Shown: one piece after another, positions 1-10,916 of the stretch
How positions within the stretch are numbered: position 1 is the first letter of the stretch
Layout: each line of letters opens with the position of its first letter
Origin: Dichetophora obliterata
Taxonomy: Eukaryota > Arthropoda > Insecta > Diptera > Sciomyzidae
Direction: 5' to 3'
Assembly: GCA_963920525.1 (NCBI GenBank)
Contig: OY986439.1
Location: forward strand, 19,205,319 to 19,269,318
DNA length: 64,000 bases
Notes under the pieces: generated by a model
Told to the model about the DNA's origin: nothing
Seen by the model: only the letters and a program-made list of their open reading frames with translations
The model's database searches: none
Translations under genes and position numbers: made by a program

Positions 1-831
1 TAATGCGTTACTGTTATTGCCTTTGTTGTTGCTGTTGTTGTTGTGCAGTTAATGTTAATGCTTTTGTTGGCAGTGGTTGTTGGCCAACAACGTTAACAGC
101 TTTGTTGAAGCAGCAATATTTTATAATTAACTGATTGAACAATTTGTAGGAACCGCAATTCAGGACTCGACAACCAACCAACCAACATCCAACTAACCAG
201 TCAACCTTACCCACAAGCTAAATAAACCAGTTCCCAGTTTTATTCGATATTATTTTGGTCTGCTATTTTTTTTTTATTTTGCATGAAAGTCGTTCCGGCC
301 ACCTGTAAATTGATCGAATTCATTTAGCTGAGATTATCTATGACGATAAGCTTGGCTTAAATGGCGCCTAATGAAATCGTCAGTCAGCCATACGATGTCA
401 TATCGATTAGTTTCAAATGGTCGACTGGCTCGTGCTAGTGTTTGTCCGTCCATCTGTCTGTCTGTCCGTCTGTCTGGTTGGACATGCCGGTTAGGATTAT
501 AAATGTTTTTAATTTGAACGCAAATTAGTTTTAGTCATTGGATTGATGCGATATGAACGCCGCCCGGATTTAACCGGTTAGAAGATGATCGCTAAAGGTG
601 CCTATTCTAAGATAAATCAAAGAAACCTAACGCGATCTTGCTTGCTTGGAGCATTTCTCATTTGCTTATTCTATCCATTGCGTATACAATACAATTTGCG
701 TTATTTTTTTTTATTTTAGAGCACAAAAAGATTAGACTCTTTTAATTTATAATTTAAAAAAATATTAAAATTCCATGCTGTCTAAAGTAAAAATAAAGAA
801 GTTCTTTATTTAATTGTATAATCTTTCCTTT
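1..831. other. Gene-free AT-rich stretch with simple repeats
   Basis: No coding region is supported here. A run of TTG/CTG triplets lies at about 14-60 and gives the small Gln-rich or Cys-rich open frames in this part. The rest is unique-looking AT-rich sequence with no recognised TE ends. Confidence 0.6.
430..482. repeat. (GTCY)n microsatellite
   Basis: A short run of GTCC/GTCT tetramers (tgtccgtc, atctgtct and so on). Runs of this type are known inside fly Helitron-like mini-me/DINE elements, but no matching element ends are visible, so it is called only as a microsatellite. Confidence 0.7.
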
Positions 832-898
832 CAGGACAAAGACCAAACAAACCTTGTTTTTATAAGGAGCATGCCTTGGTTCTTCGATCTTTTTTAAA
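832..898 (+). repeat. Copy 1 of a ~65-bp dispersed repeat (inverted at 10917-10985)
   Basis: The segment from a tttcag-like pyrimidine tract through AAAGACCAAAC, CCTTG, TATAAGG and GCATGCCTTGGTTCTT matches the reverse complement of 10917-10985 almost base for base. The repeat is itself an imperfect hairpin, since GATCAAAGAACCAAGG faces GGTTTGGTCTTTGACC. Function and family are unknown. Confidence 0.75.
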
Positions 899-988
899 AA
901 AAAAATAACAAAAATAAAACTATAATTGAAGGGGCTTATTGTAATAACATGATAAGTAATATGATTTTAAAACTGGTTTCTCTATGTT

Positions 989-2126
989 CATTGGCGTCGG
1001 AAGCGAGGGGAAAGGTGGGCAGTTGCCCCCCACTTTTTTAGCTAGATAAACAATTTAAAAGGAAAAGTTATTAAAAATATCAGTTTTTTTACAATGATAA
1101 TATTTTTGTATTATATATTTTCCTCTTCTTTCTCTCTTCTTCATGTTTCATGTGAAGAAATTTTGGTGAACTTTTTTTGCACCACCATTTGTACTGCCCC
1201 CCCATTTGTATTGCCCCCCCAGATAAAATTCGCTTCCGACGCGATTGTCTATGTTGTGTAAAGCGAGATAAAATAGCGAGTCTTTTAAAAAATATTGAAA
1301 ATCGACTCTTGAAAACTTTTTGTACAATTGCATTTTTTCATACAAAAACAAGCGCGTCGGAAGATAATTTCATCTGGGGGCCAGTACAAATGGAGGGGGG
1401 GGGGGCAAAAAAAATCACCAAAATTTCTTAAAAGAAACATGAATATGAATAAAAAAATTTTATATTTTAGTTTCAAAATAAAAAAATATAAAACTAAATA
1501 AAAATATATTAAAATTTCATTATTTTTAAAAGTTCTTTCAATTTCGATATTAGAGATAATTTTTTAAAGGATCTTTTATATGGTAATATGAAAATATAAG
1601 AAATAACTGTTGCTTTTATAAAGCAAGACTAGGTATATCTTTACATGGTTTAAATGCAATAAGGTACAAAAAGTTATATCAGTTTAAATTCTTCCAAAAT
1701 GTTTCTTTCTGTCCTTGAGAGAAACAAACTCTTTCACCACCTCCATCGAATTCAATTCTTCGGGTTTATCTTTGTGAATGTGTATAAGTGCCGCATGAGT
1801 GAGTAGTTTCTGTGTCATATTTGCTCGAAGATACGTTTTAGGTCGTCTTAGTGCACCAAATCGAATTTTTTTCAAGTTGGAATTGCAGTAGAAACTCTAC
1901 ATTTTGTTTTTTATTTTTGCAAACACAGAGAAAGAAAATGGTTATCCGAAAGCATGCTTATGAAGAAGAGAGAAAGAAGAGCAAAATATATAATACAAAA
2001 ATATTATCGTTGTAAAAAAATGATGTTTTGAATAACTTTTGATGTTTTCTTCTTAAATTGTTTATCCAGCTAAATAAGTGCCCCCCTAAGCAACTGCCCC
2101 CCTTGCCACCGATTGCTACGCCAATG
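989..2126. mobile_element. Long-terminal-inverted-repeat element, internally rearranged
   Basis: The left end (CATTGGCGT, then a G/C-rich patch, then TTAGCTAGATAAACAATTTAA) is repeated in inverted orientation at the right end, which finishes at ACGCCAATG. The arms are about 150-200 bp and include the shared stretch ATAATATTTTTGTATTATAT. The element contains a second, independent inverted-repeat pair at 1155-1442. No transposase remains; small open frames inside are not recognisable. No clear target-site duplication was found, so the superfamily is left open. Confidence 0.75.
1155..1442. repeat. Inner inverted-repeat pair inside 989-2126
   Basis: Sequence 1155-1245 (AGAAATTTTGGTGA, then ACCACCATTTGTACTGCCCC, then CTTCCGACGCG) is repeated inverted at 1347-1442. 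The motif GCGTCGGAAG occurs at 995, inverted near 1236, and again near 1350. This suggests at least two related short elements joined head to tail or nested. Confidence 0.7.
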
Positions 2127-2387
2127 TACAAAAATTAGTTTCTTTAAAACTTTTCACATGATTTGTAATACTTTTTTATCATGTGACAGGATCAACGCCA
2201 GGATTAATCCTTGCTCAGCGCAAGATATGAAATGCAGTCAGAGATGCAATTTTTACTTGTTCGTATTGTTACAACAAAAACAACTTTTGAGCAATTTTTT
2301 GAGTAAAAAGTCAATATTTTGGACAATTTTTTTAAAATTATAAAAAATATATACCATGTGCTAACAGTAGAGTTTAAACTATTTTTA

Positions 2388-3480
2388 ACCGACTTCAAAA
2401 AGGAGGAGGTTCTCAAGTTGGTTGGTTTTTGTTTTTTTTTTAATGTATGCACATCGATAACTCCTAAGGGGTCGTCCATAAACTACGTTACTGATTTCCC
2501 GGTTTTTTTTACCCCCCCATCCCCCTGCGTTACTTTTCGTAGTGCTTTTCAAAACCCCTCCCCCCCATAAAGTAACGTGACATATGAAATTAATTCATTC
2601 GAATGATTATATATTTTGACTAGCTCTGACAATTTTCATTAGTATTAGGGACTAGTATGACTAGATACATTAAAGGAACCATTGGAAAAAAATCAATAAT
2701 TAATATCATCTGTAAAAGCTATTCCATCTTGAGGATTCATCAAAATAGAATTTTTCATCGGATTCTATGTCGACCCATTCAGATGAATCCTCATTTCTAA
2801 CGCAAAAAAATGCACCTGGTCTTTGACAGAGTACCCTTAAAGGCTGCACCCGAGCTGCACCAAGTTCTGTGTTTTTGTGTAAATGCTTTCTGAAAATTGA
2901 TTTATTTAAATAGTATGTTTTATTCCGATTTATTGTAAACGATATAATACAAACTTATGACAATTCATAGAAGTTTTAAAAACGAAATACAAGTCGCAGG
3001 TAGGACACGACCTTGAACCGATTTATTCTTTCTGAGAAGGACAGTACATGTCATACCTTATCTCCTTTGATCAAGAACATTCAGGCCTTAACGTCAAAGC
3101 CTGTCACAAAAGCAAAGACCCAAATTTTTCAGACGTGTGCTGAGATGGTGAGAAATACCAAAAGGTTCCTGTGTCGAGGGAAAAGGTGGTGGAAGAAATC
3201 GTTGAAACAAAAGTTAACCATCAATTTAGACGATCAAACATAAACATGTAAGATTAAAAATTATTGAAATGATTGTGTTATTAATTAGAGGCTTTTCGTC
3301 GATTTTTTTTCATTTTTCGTAACGTTACAATATCTAAACACCTCCCCCCCTACCGTTACTTATCGTAGTGCATTTCAGAACCCCTCCCCCCTAAATTGGT
3401 AACGTAGTTTATGGACGACCCCTAAAGTACTTGCCCGATTGCCACAATTTTTTGTAAACAGATAGAGATATCAGACGTGG
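2388..3480. repeat. Older dispersed repeat split by the MITE at 2468-3422
   Basis: The segment beginning ACCGACTTCAAAAAGGAGG reads continuously into the sequence after 3425 if the MITE and one TAA are removed, and then leads into the 125-bp tandem array. The older repeat itself is not classified. Confidence 0.5.
2468..3422. mobile_element. Non-autonomous DNA element with TAA target duplication
   Basis: The 955-bp element begins GGGGTCGTCCATAAACTACG and ends with the inverse of that sequence; the inverted repeats extend about 24 bp before diverging into C-rich and G-rich patches. TAA sits directly outside both ends (2465-2467 and 3423-3425). A 3-bp TWA duplication is typical of PIF/Harbinger elements, so that is the best guess. 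The open frame at 3013-3243 (76 codons, basic C-terminus) inside it resembles nothing I know. Confidence 0.8.
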
Positions 3481-4385
3481 AGGTGCCCGTCTAAAAAAGT
3501 GGGTGGTATTTGACACAGGGGCGTGGCAACATAAGAAACACTTTTTGTATCGAATAACATTTACACTAGAGTACTGAAATTTAATAAAGGGGTTGGCACA
3601 ATTATTGAAAGTTATGTTAAAAAAGTAGGCGTTACTCGATAAAAGGCGTGGCAGTATTAAAAAACGCTGTAACTCGAATAATATTGACATTAGGATACTG
3701 AAATTAGGTACAGGGGTAGGCATAATTATAAAAATTTACTGTGAAAAAAGTGGGCGTTACTCAACAAAAGGGCGTGGTAATATAAAAAATTACTGTATCT
3801 CAGTTATTATTGACACTAGAATACTGGAAATTGGTACAAGGATTAGGAACAAATATTATAAATTATAATCAAAAAAGTGGGCGTAATTCGATAAAGGGCG
3901 TGGCAATATAATAAAAAGGCTGTAACTCAAATAATATTGACACAAGGGTACTGAAATTAGGTACAAGGGTAGGCATACTTATGAAAATTTACTGTGAAGA
4001 AAGTGGGCGCTGTTGAACAAAAGGGCGTGGCAATATAAGAAAAATACTGTGTCTCAGTTAATATTAACACTAGGGTACTGAAAATTGGTACAAAGGTTGG
4101 AACAATTATTACGAATTACGGTCAAAAAAGTGAGCGTTGTTCGACATAGGCGTGGCAATATTAGAAAAACGCCATAACTCGAATAATATTGACACTAGGA
4201 TACTGAAATTAGGCACAGATGTAGGCATAATTATGAAAATTTACGGTCAAGAAACTGGGCGTTACTGGAAAAAAGGGCGTGGCAATATAAGAAAAATACT
4301 GTTTTTCAGTTAATGTTGACACAAGGGTACGAAAATTCGTTACAAGAATGGGAAAATTATTATCATAATCTCTAAAAAGAAAGAA
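3480..4385. repeat. Tandem array of ~125-bp units, alternating A/B types
   Basis: The landmark GGCGTGGCAA or a close variant recurs near 3521, 3645, 3770, 3896, 4025, 4148 and 4275, a spacing of 123-129 bp. Units alternate: type A reads CTGTAACTCGAATAATATTG then GGTAGGCATAATTA, and type B reads CTGTATCTCAGTTAATATTG then GGAACAATTATTA. The real repeat is therefore a ~250-bp dimer. No open frame runs through it. Confidence 0.85.
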
Positions 4386-4548
4386 ATAAATTTTTTTAAC
4401 AAAAAAAAAAAACAACCCAACTTCAAAACCACTACAAAGTAAAAAATTATTTTAAATTACTTCTCACATTGATTCTTGGTCAAAGTTGTTAATTTATTTA
4501 TGTATATTATTAAATTGGAAATCTTATTACAATAAATTTTTTTCTATT

Positions 4549-4697
4549 TTGTATTATTATCATATATATATGCGTTTCTCCATGAATATAATATCTTTGA
4601 AGTCGGCGCTTATATAATCAGACTTTTATAAAATAAACGCTCCGGCTTTAAAGGTTTCATATACATGGAGAAATGCATATATTAATGATAATAATAA
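4549..4697. mobile_element. Small palindromic MITE
   Basis: About 149 bp with ~35-bp arms: ATTATTATCATATATATATG then CGTTTCTCCATG at the left, and CATGGAGAAATGCATATATT then AATGATAATAAT at the right. The middle also folds (GTCGGCGCTT against CGCTCCGGC). No coding capacity. Confidence 0.7.
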
Positions 4698-4829
4698 AAA
4701 AAAAAAAAAATTATAGAAGTTGGTTGTTTTTTTTTTGTTAAAAAGTTTTTATTATAATCTCCTTTATTGAACTTTTGAACAAAAAAAAAAAAAATAAAAA
4801 AAATTATATGAAATATATTTAAGAACCGC

Positions 4830-5272
4830 GTGTATAATGGTAACGGAAGTTAAAACTTTAATTTACATGTCATTTTTTTCTCATTCTAAAATAACGATGC
4901 TTTATTACTGAGTTGTTGTATTACAGAATTTTTAAAATTTTAAAGATATGAATATAGAAAATTAAATTAACTAAAAATTCCGGCAAAAAGTAATTCAATA
5001 ACGAAATTAGCGTTTGTTGTAATAGGGAAAAAGGGGCGTGGTTAAAACAAAGTATCTAGCGGTGTATCCTGGGAAGCACACAATTTATGTTCAAAATGTG
5101 TGCGAGATCCGTTCAGCCGTTTAGATTCGTATTAAGGTCAAACAAACAAACAAACAAACATACAAACAAACAAATAAACAAATAAACAAATAAACAAATA
5201 AACATATAAACAAATAAACAAATAAACAAACAAACAAACAAACAACCAAATAAACAAACAAACAAAAAAATT
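4830..5272 (+). repeat. Family A dispersed repeat with (CAAA/TAAA)n tail
   Basis: A diverged copy of the family seen in the opposite orientation at 34850-35750. Shared landmarks are CATGTCATTTTTTTCTCATTC, the GGCGTGG patch, and ATCCGTTCAGCCGTTTAGAT close to the end. It terminates in a (CAAA)n/(TAAA)n run at 5139-5272, the kind of 3' tail found on non-LTR retrotransposons, so plus is probably the transcribed strand. The run creates a spurious Phe/Val/Cys/Leu open frame on the minus strand. Confidence 0.65.
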
Positions 5273-5427
5273 AGCTTTATCAATATACACTGCACGAACT
5301 ATGATAAGACCAAACTTGTAAGCACATTTTCTTGAGTGTACAAATAAAAGAATGCTGGTAACTCTTTATATTGAAAACATTTGGCCACAGTCATTCGGGT
5401 TACGGTACTTTGTTTACATTTTCTAAT

Positions 5428-5963
5428 AGGGCTGTTCACATTTCAAACCGCTCATCAAATTGATCATCAACTGATTTGACAAATGATTTGACCAACAAAA
5501 AACGAGTGTGAACACTCATCAAATCGTCAGAAAGTGTGAACACTCATCAAATCGTTGGTCAAATCGTTTGATGAAAATCAAAATTTTTTGATTTTTCTGC
5601 TGAATTGACGAATGATTTGACGAGTGTTCACACTCGTCAAATTGTGTAGTACGATTTTATCAGTTCAAAAAAGTTTTCAACCTGAAGCACATCGCGACAA
5701 AAGAGGGAGCGGAAGAAAATAATAGCAAAATAATTATAAATAACTGTTGCAAATAATTTATAATAATTTATAAAATAATTTCATCTTCTTCCAATACGAT
5801 TTTAATAACAATTCGTATTAAAAATTTTCCGTCATCGCGATGTGCTTACTTCGGTGTTCAAGATAAAATGAAATTTGATGAAAAATTTGATGAGTCTGAA
5901 CACTTTTGTGGTCAAACGATTTGACAAATGATTTGATGAGCGGTTTGAAATGTGAACAGCCCT
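5428..5963. mobile_element. MITE inserted in the Tc1 element
   Basis: A 536-bp element with inverted ends AGGGCTGTTCACATTTCAAA and its complement; the arms continue through CCGCTCATCAAA. AAT flanks both sides (5425-5427 and 5964-5966), consistent with a 3-bp duplication, although a TA reading is also possible. Inside, TGATTTGAC-type motifs recur, and a second inverted pair (AGCACATCGCGA at 5686, TCGCGATGTGCT at 5846) folds the centre. It lies upstream of the transposase and is younger than the Tc1 element. Confidence 0.88.
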
Positions 5964-6156
5964 AATGTTGTTTGCATGCTTTACAACGTTCGATATTTCT
6001 GCGAAGCGAAGTAATGTTAAGACCACACATGGTTTCTTTGATAAAATAAATTGTTATCGGCTATTTTCGTCGAAATAAAAGGTATTAATGCCATTATCCA
6101 GATTTTTATAATTATAAAATATAGTATTGGTAAATCTCTCAGGACAACTTTCAAGA

Positions 6157-7054
6157 ATGGGTCGTGGTACACAGCTAAGTGAGAAAGAACAAGGAAAAAT
6201 ATCAGCATATCGGGAAAATGGATTGACAACAAGAGAAATCGCAGCTTGGCTAAAAAGAAGCAACACTGTAGTTATTCACTACCTTAATTTGAAAGAAAAA
6301 TATGGAAAACAGAAAAGTAGTGGCCGACTATCTAAACTTAGTGTCATACATATTCGTGAGATTAAGCCATTAGCGGTGAATAAATAGAATAGTCCCGCCG
6401 ATATAGTACGTATACTTAATCTGAATGTTTCCAAACGACGGGTGCAAAAGATTCTTAGTGATGACATCAACCCGAAATATACGAAACGTATCACAAAGCC
6501 AAGGTTAACAGCATGACACAAGCTAGCTAGAATAGCATTTGCTGAAAAGCACCAGTTTTGGGAAGAAGAGTGGTTGTTCAATGCATTTTTTCTGATGAAA
6601 AAAAAAAATTCAATTTGATGGACCTGATGGTTCTCAAATGTACTGGCACGATAAGCGTCAAAAGAAACAGGAAAGGATGTTTCATAACTTTGAAGGTGGA
6701 TATCTCATGGTGTGGGCTGCAATTGGGGTTATTGCAAAGTCTCCGATTTGTTTTATTTCGACAAAAATTAACAGCCAAAGGTATATTGAGCTACTAGATG
6801 AAGTTCTTTTGAATTTCGGGAATGAAACTGCTGAAGTTAACTGGATTTTTCAGCAGGATAATGCGGCAATTCTTTCATCAAAGGCTACTAAAGAGTTTTT
6901 GAAGGACCGTCAAGTGACCGTTTTGGACTGGCCTGCTTGTAGTCCTGACTTAAACCCCATTGAGAATATGTGGACAACTTTATCCAAGTCGGTTTTCAAA
7001 GATTGCAGACAATTTAATAATGTAAAAAGCCTTAAAACTGCAATAACTGCCTAA
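6157..7054 (+). pseudogene. Tc1-family (DD34E) transposase pseudogene
   Basis: The start at 6157 gives MGRGTQLSEKEQG, then a helix-turn-helix segment (REIAAWLKRSNTVV), as in Tc1 N-terminal DNA-binding domains. The catalytic core is visible as FSDEKK, YWHDKRQKKQ, VWAAIG, QQDNAA and WPACSPDLNPIENMW. From the Asp of QQDN to the Glu of PIEN there are 34 intervening residues, so this is a DD34E enzyme that would cut and paste DNA in the nucleus. It is broken by TAG at 6385-6387, TGA at 6514-6516, a frame change before FSDEKK near 6580, and another at an 11-A run (6598-6608) just after the first catalytic Asp. The C-terminus ends naturally at TAA 7052-7054. It cannot make an active transposase. Confidence 0.93.
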
Positions 7055-7402
7055 TGGGGTAAAACTATATTATTGAACAAAAAACTATAAAGACATTAAT
7101 AAACTAATGCCTCAGCGTCTCCAAGAAGTAATAATCAATAAGGGATCGCATACTAAATATTAAAAGTTATTATTATAATAATTGACATAATTCTTTTCCT
7201 TTGGTCTTATTATTTGTTCGTATGACAAACATTTTAATTTATTTTATGTATATTTGAAGTTAATCAAGTTTGTTTTCTTTAAGTTAAAAAGTTAAAATAT
7301 CTTAATTCTACTAAATATTTGACAAAAAATATATATTGAAGCTTTATTATAATAAATTTTTGAATCTTTAATGTTGGTCTTATCATTACTTCGTGCAGTG
7401 TA

Positions 7403-8039
7403 GGTAAAATAAAAGGTAAAATACATAATTAAAAAAATTTACTCTTCTATGCCAATGTGCTAGAGTTTACCAAGGAACTTTTTCATAAGTGTGAGTTCTC
7501 GCCCTGTTTTAATTATGAAGTAAAACAATTTATCTTCAATTCACACCAGAGCTGCCAGTTGGCGGGACTATCTCAATTTACTGGACTTTTCGCCCAAAAC
7601 GGCGGATTTAAAAAGTCAGAAAAACACCTTCCATTAAATTTTTCGAGCCACCCTGTCGAAGGAAAATATTTCATAATAAGGGTATTCACGATTCAGTGCA
7701 CTTGCCTGTGCAGTTGAGGACATTTTTTTCGAATATCACATTCTAAGAGGTCTCAAAAGTTGCAAAGGGTGCTCAAGATCTCCCAAAAAAAATTTTAAAA
7801 AATAAGGATCTCTTCCTTTCCCGCAAAGATAAAGTTGTTTTTTGAGAAAAACAGTAAAAAATCACGATCTCAAAATTAGTTAATTTTTGTAAGAAAAACT
7901 ACATATGTCTTAAAGCAAAAGTAAATATAGACTTTAACTAACAATATTTTGGCAAAGACGATGCCACTCTTGGTTTTTACCCACAGTGGCCTGTGGGAAG
8001 GATATTCGAATGTAAAGGTACACTCGAGATAGCATAGAA
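7403..8039. other. Gene-free stretch
   Basis: An 86-codon open frame at 7457-7717 has no recognisable domain and poor coding character. Nothing else stands out apart from AT-rich runs. Confidence 0.5.
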
Positions 8040-8047
8040 TTTTGAAT

Positions 8048-8693
8048 CAGGGACCGTACCGGTTATGGTTTTTATCAAAAAAATCAGATGTTAACAGTTA
8101 TCATTTAACTTTTATTTTTTCCGACAAAAAAATAAGTTATTTTATGCCTTTTGTTTTTTTCGGGCAAAAATAACTGCTAGTTTTGTCTTTTATTTTTTAG
8201 GTCAAAAATAACAGTTATTATGTGCCTTTTATTTTTTCGGTCAAAAATATCAGGCAATTAGAATTTTTTAAAGCCCGCTTGAACGACAAAAAAAAGTTTT
8301 GTGCAATTTTCATTGTCTCAGCAGTGCGCACATTTTGAGCTATTACACTTTTTTAGTTTTAATAGTATTTTATATAGTCAAGCGGTCTTTGAAAAAATAC
8401 AAATTGCCTGATATTTTTGACCGAAAAAATAAAAGGCACAAAATAACTGTTATTTTTGATCTACAAAATAAAAGTTAAAAGTAACAGTTATTTTTGCCCG
8501 AAAAAATAAAAGGCAAAAAATAATAGTTAAGTTTAACTTTTATAGTAACAGTCGAAAATTTAAAAGGCGTTTAATATTCTCGAAGCTGCTACCATTACGA
8601 TTATGTTGGTCTATTTAAAAAAGTCCTCCGGCAACTTTTTCGTTATGCCTTTTCTTCTGAAAATTATAAAATAACAGTTATTTTCGGTCCCTG
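8048..8693. mobile_element. hAT-type foldback MITE with perfect 8-bp target duplication
   Basis: The element starts CAGGGACCG and ends CGGTCCCTG. TTTTGAAT occurs directly outside both ends (8040-8047 and 8694-8701), an exact 8-bp duplication typical of hAT transposons. The two halves are long inverted arrays of the motif CTTTTATTTTTTCGGTCAAAA then ATAACAGTTATT (about 8100-8270 against 8395-8570), so most of the 646 bp can fold on itself. No open reading frame of interest. Confidence 0.9.
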
Positions 8694-8701
8694 TTTTGAA
8701 T

Positions 8702-10055
8702 TGTTATCTGATTGCCTACATTTTGATAAATTACTGATGTCAGGGTAGTCTTTAAGCTATTTGCTTTTCTTAACCCAAAATATTAAAAAAAAAATGTTCA
8801 TCATTGGCTTCATTAAGTACTTTTTCCACACGTTATTTCTCAATCCGAGTGGAACGATCTTGATTAAGAATATAGGTATATATTCTTCCAGGAGGATATA
8901 ATTCATCCACCTTATTTTTCTAAATAATTTTTCTTAAGATAGGTGACTGAAAAATCGTTCCTTTTGATGCAAAAACAATAAATATATCAAATTTTAAGTA
9001 ATCGGAAATTATTTATCTGACCATTAAGCGATTTAAATATTAAATTGAAAAACATATTACATAAAACCTTATTTTGCGCCTTAAACTGGTATTCACTTTG
9101 TTTGTAATTTAATTGTCTCTAAAAATGAGCTTTAAAACATAACAATCGGATAAAAATTGCTAGAGTTGTGATATTTCAGTTTTTGAAAAAATGCCCTTTT
9201 TTTTGCTGTAGTAAAAAAAAAATCGTTAAAATGCAATTTTGAAAATTGCATAATTGCAATGAAATGCTGTAGAAATGTTTTCTGAAACAACATTTAATAC
9301 AAATACAAAAAAATTATGTGATTAGGTTGAATAACTTGGTCGTTATGAAATTTTTTACTAGAAGTGTAACATTTTGTAACTTTTGAGTTTGGGTATTTTT
9401 ACGAAAAAAAATCTTTAAAAATCCAAAAATACGAAATTTAAAAAAACGACTTGACAGGTGATTCTGGCACAGTCTTAAACTATTTCCTGCAAAAAAATTA
9501 CAAAAACCAAAAGTAGAATGAAAAAGTTAAAGCTGTTGAAACTAATATTTTTTAAAAATTTTTAAAGTTCCTTTTTTTTGGCATTTCGAACGAATGAAAA
9601 AGTTAAAGCTGTTGAAACTAAATTTTTTTTTAAATTCTTAAAGTTCCTGTTTTTGGCATTTCGAACACAACAAAAATCATTAAAAGTTGATAACATTTTA
9701 CTTCGCATTAAAAATTACTTCAATAATTTAAAAAAAAATATTTAAGATATTCCTTCAAAAAAATTAATTCCAGGGCTGCCAACATATCAGAGCCTAGTTT
9801 TAGGGTAAAAAATAATAAGAAAACCCCCAAAAATCAACAAATTTAATTTTATTAAGCTTTAGGTCAAGGTTAGAAAAATTATTTTATTAGAACAAAATGT
9901 TAGAACAAAACGATTTTAAACTATCAAACAACTAGAATTTGTATTTAAGATCAAGAATGATTTAAACTATCAATCATTTAAAACTTATATTTAAATCATA
10001 TAAAATCAACATAATAAATAACAAGGTCATTTAGGAAAAACTTTAATATTTTATA
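8702..10055. other. AT-rich gene-free stretch
   Basis: No coding region, TE protein or clear terminal repeat was seen. The one structured piece is the tandem duplication at 9518-9668. Confidence 0.5.
9518..9668. repeat. Two tandem ~75-bp units
   Basis: The unit AATGAAAAAGTTAAAGCTG, then TTGAAACTAA, then AAAGTTCCT, then TTGGCATTTCGAAC occurs twice back to back with only a few differences. Confidence 0.85.
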
Positions 10056-10059
10056 TACA

Positions 10060-10230
10060 TATTTTTTCAAAAAAGATCTTAAATATTGACTTTTCACTCA
10101 AAAAACTACTCAAAAGTTGCTTTTTTTGTATAAAAATAAAACAAATAAAAACTGCATTTTTGACTGCCTTTCATATGACAGAACATTCATTTTTAAAAAT
10201 TCCTCTAGTTTTGCGCAAAAATTTTGTGCT
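10060..10230 (-). repeat. Partial family A copy
   Basis: Shares TTGACTTTTCACTCAAAAAA, CTTTCATATGACA and TTTTGCGCAAAAATT-like landmarks in the same order as 13030-13190 and 35320-35480. Only the middle third of the family is present. Confidence 0.7.
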
Positions 10231-10231
10231 G

Positions 10232-10545
10232 GTGAACACCTTATCCACTCGTCCATCTCAGTTGTTAAGAAAGTTACACTTATGTTTGCATCATAAGGAA
10301 TGCTAGTAAGCTTGCAGTAAGCGAGCAGATATGTGGGTTCGAGACCCAGCTAAATTAAAGTAAAATAAAAAAATGTTCTGACTAGTTCGTGATTTGAACT
10401 CACGTCCTCTGATGTGCTGGTCCAATACCTTATTCACTCGTCCAACTCAGTTGTTAACATAGTTTCGTTTATTTTGCATCATTACGAATGCAAGTAAGAT
10501 ATTTTCAGGAACGTGGGTTTGAGACCCTGCTAAATTAAACTAATG
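10232..10545. repeat. Tandem dimer (~180-bp period) carrying tRNA-like arms
   Basis: Two direct copies begin at about 10232 and 10413. Each contains ACCTTAT(C/T)CACTCGTCC, then CTCAGTTGTTAA, then GCATCAT, then GTGGGTT(C/T)GAGACCC followed by GCTAAATTAAA. The GGGTTCGAGACCC piece resembles a tRNA T-arm on the plus strand, and a second tRNA-like unit lies on the minus strand between the copies. Confidence 0.75.
10385..10455 (-). repeat. tRNA-like (SINE-type) unit, minus strand
   Basis: Read on the minus strand, GTTGGACGAGTGAATAAGG resembles the A box and D-arm of Ser/Leu-type tRNAs, and GTGAGTTCAAATCAC forms a T-arm with a B-box core. A T-rich run follows, as expected for a Pol III terminator. 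The acceptor stem is not convincing, so this is a tRNA-derived repeat or relic, not a working tRNA gene. Confidence 0.5.
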
Positions 10546-10916
10546 TTGGGATTAAAACAATATAACTTTTTGGATTAAAAATTCATTTCAACCAAAGTTC
10601 GCATTCAAAAATAACCCAAAATTTTCAACCATGTATATTAATAAAATTGATTTTTGTATTTAAATTGGTTTTTAATATCGGATCATATTAATCGTATATA
10701 GTTCTTTCGCTGTCCACCTCGCAGCCGAATTAGCATCGAAGTTTATTTTTTACACATTTTTTCGCAAACTTGTGTACACAAGCACACATATGTAAAAGGA
10801 TTGGTACATGCTGTATTGGCGATTTTTCGTTTCATCGAGTTTCAAAAAACAAATCTGAAAGTATATGTAAATGTGCATATATGAACAAATCTGAATAACT
10901 CTAAATGATTTTTTTT

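Larger units (their letters stand above)
5288..7400 (+). mobile_element. Tc1-type DNA transposon, complete ends, dead transposase
   Basis: Terminal inverted repeats CACTGCACGAA followed by ATGATAAGACCAA face each other at 5288 and 7400, and each is bordered by TA (5286-5287 and 7401-7402), the Tc1/mariner target duplication. Total length is 2,113 bp, of which 539 bp is a later MITE insertion with its duplication. The founder would have been about 1.57 kb, normal for Tc1. The coding part is a pseudogene (6157-7054). Confidence 0.92.

Noticed and set aside
3480..4385. CRISPR-like array
   Set aside because: Units are directly adjacent with no unique spacers, and the context is eukaryotic.
5113..5295. 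Phe-Val-Cys-Leu repeat open frame
   Set aside because: A translation of the (CAAA/TAAA)n tail on the minus strand.
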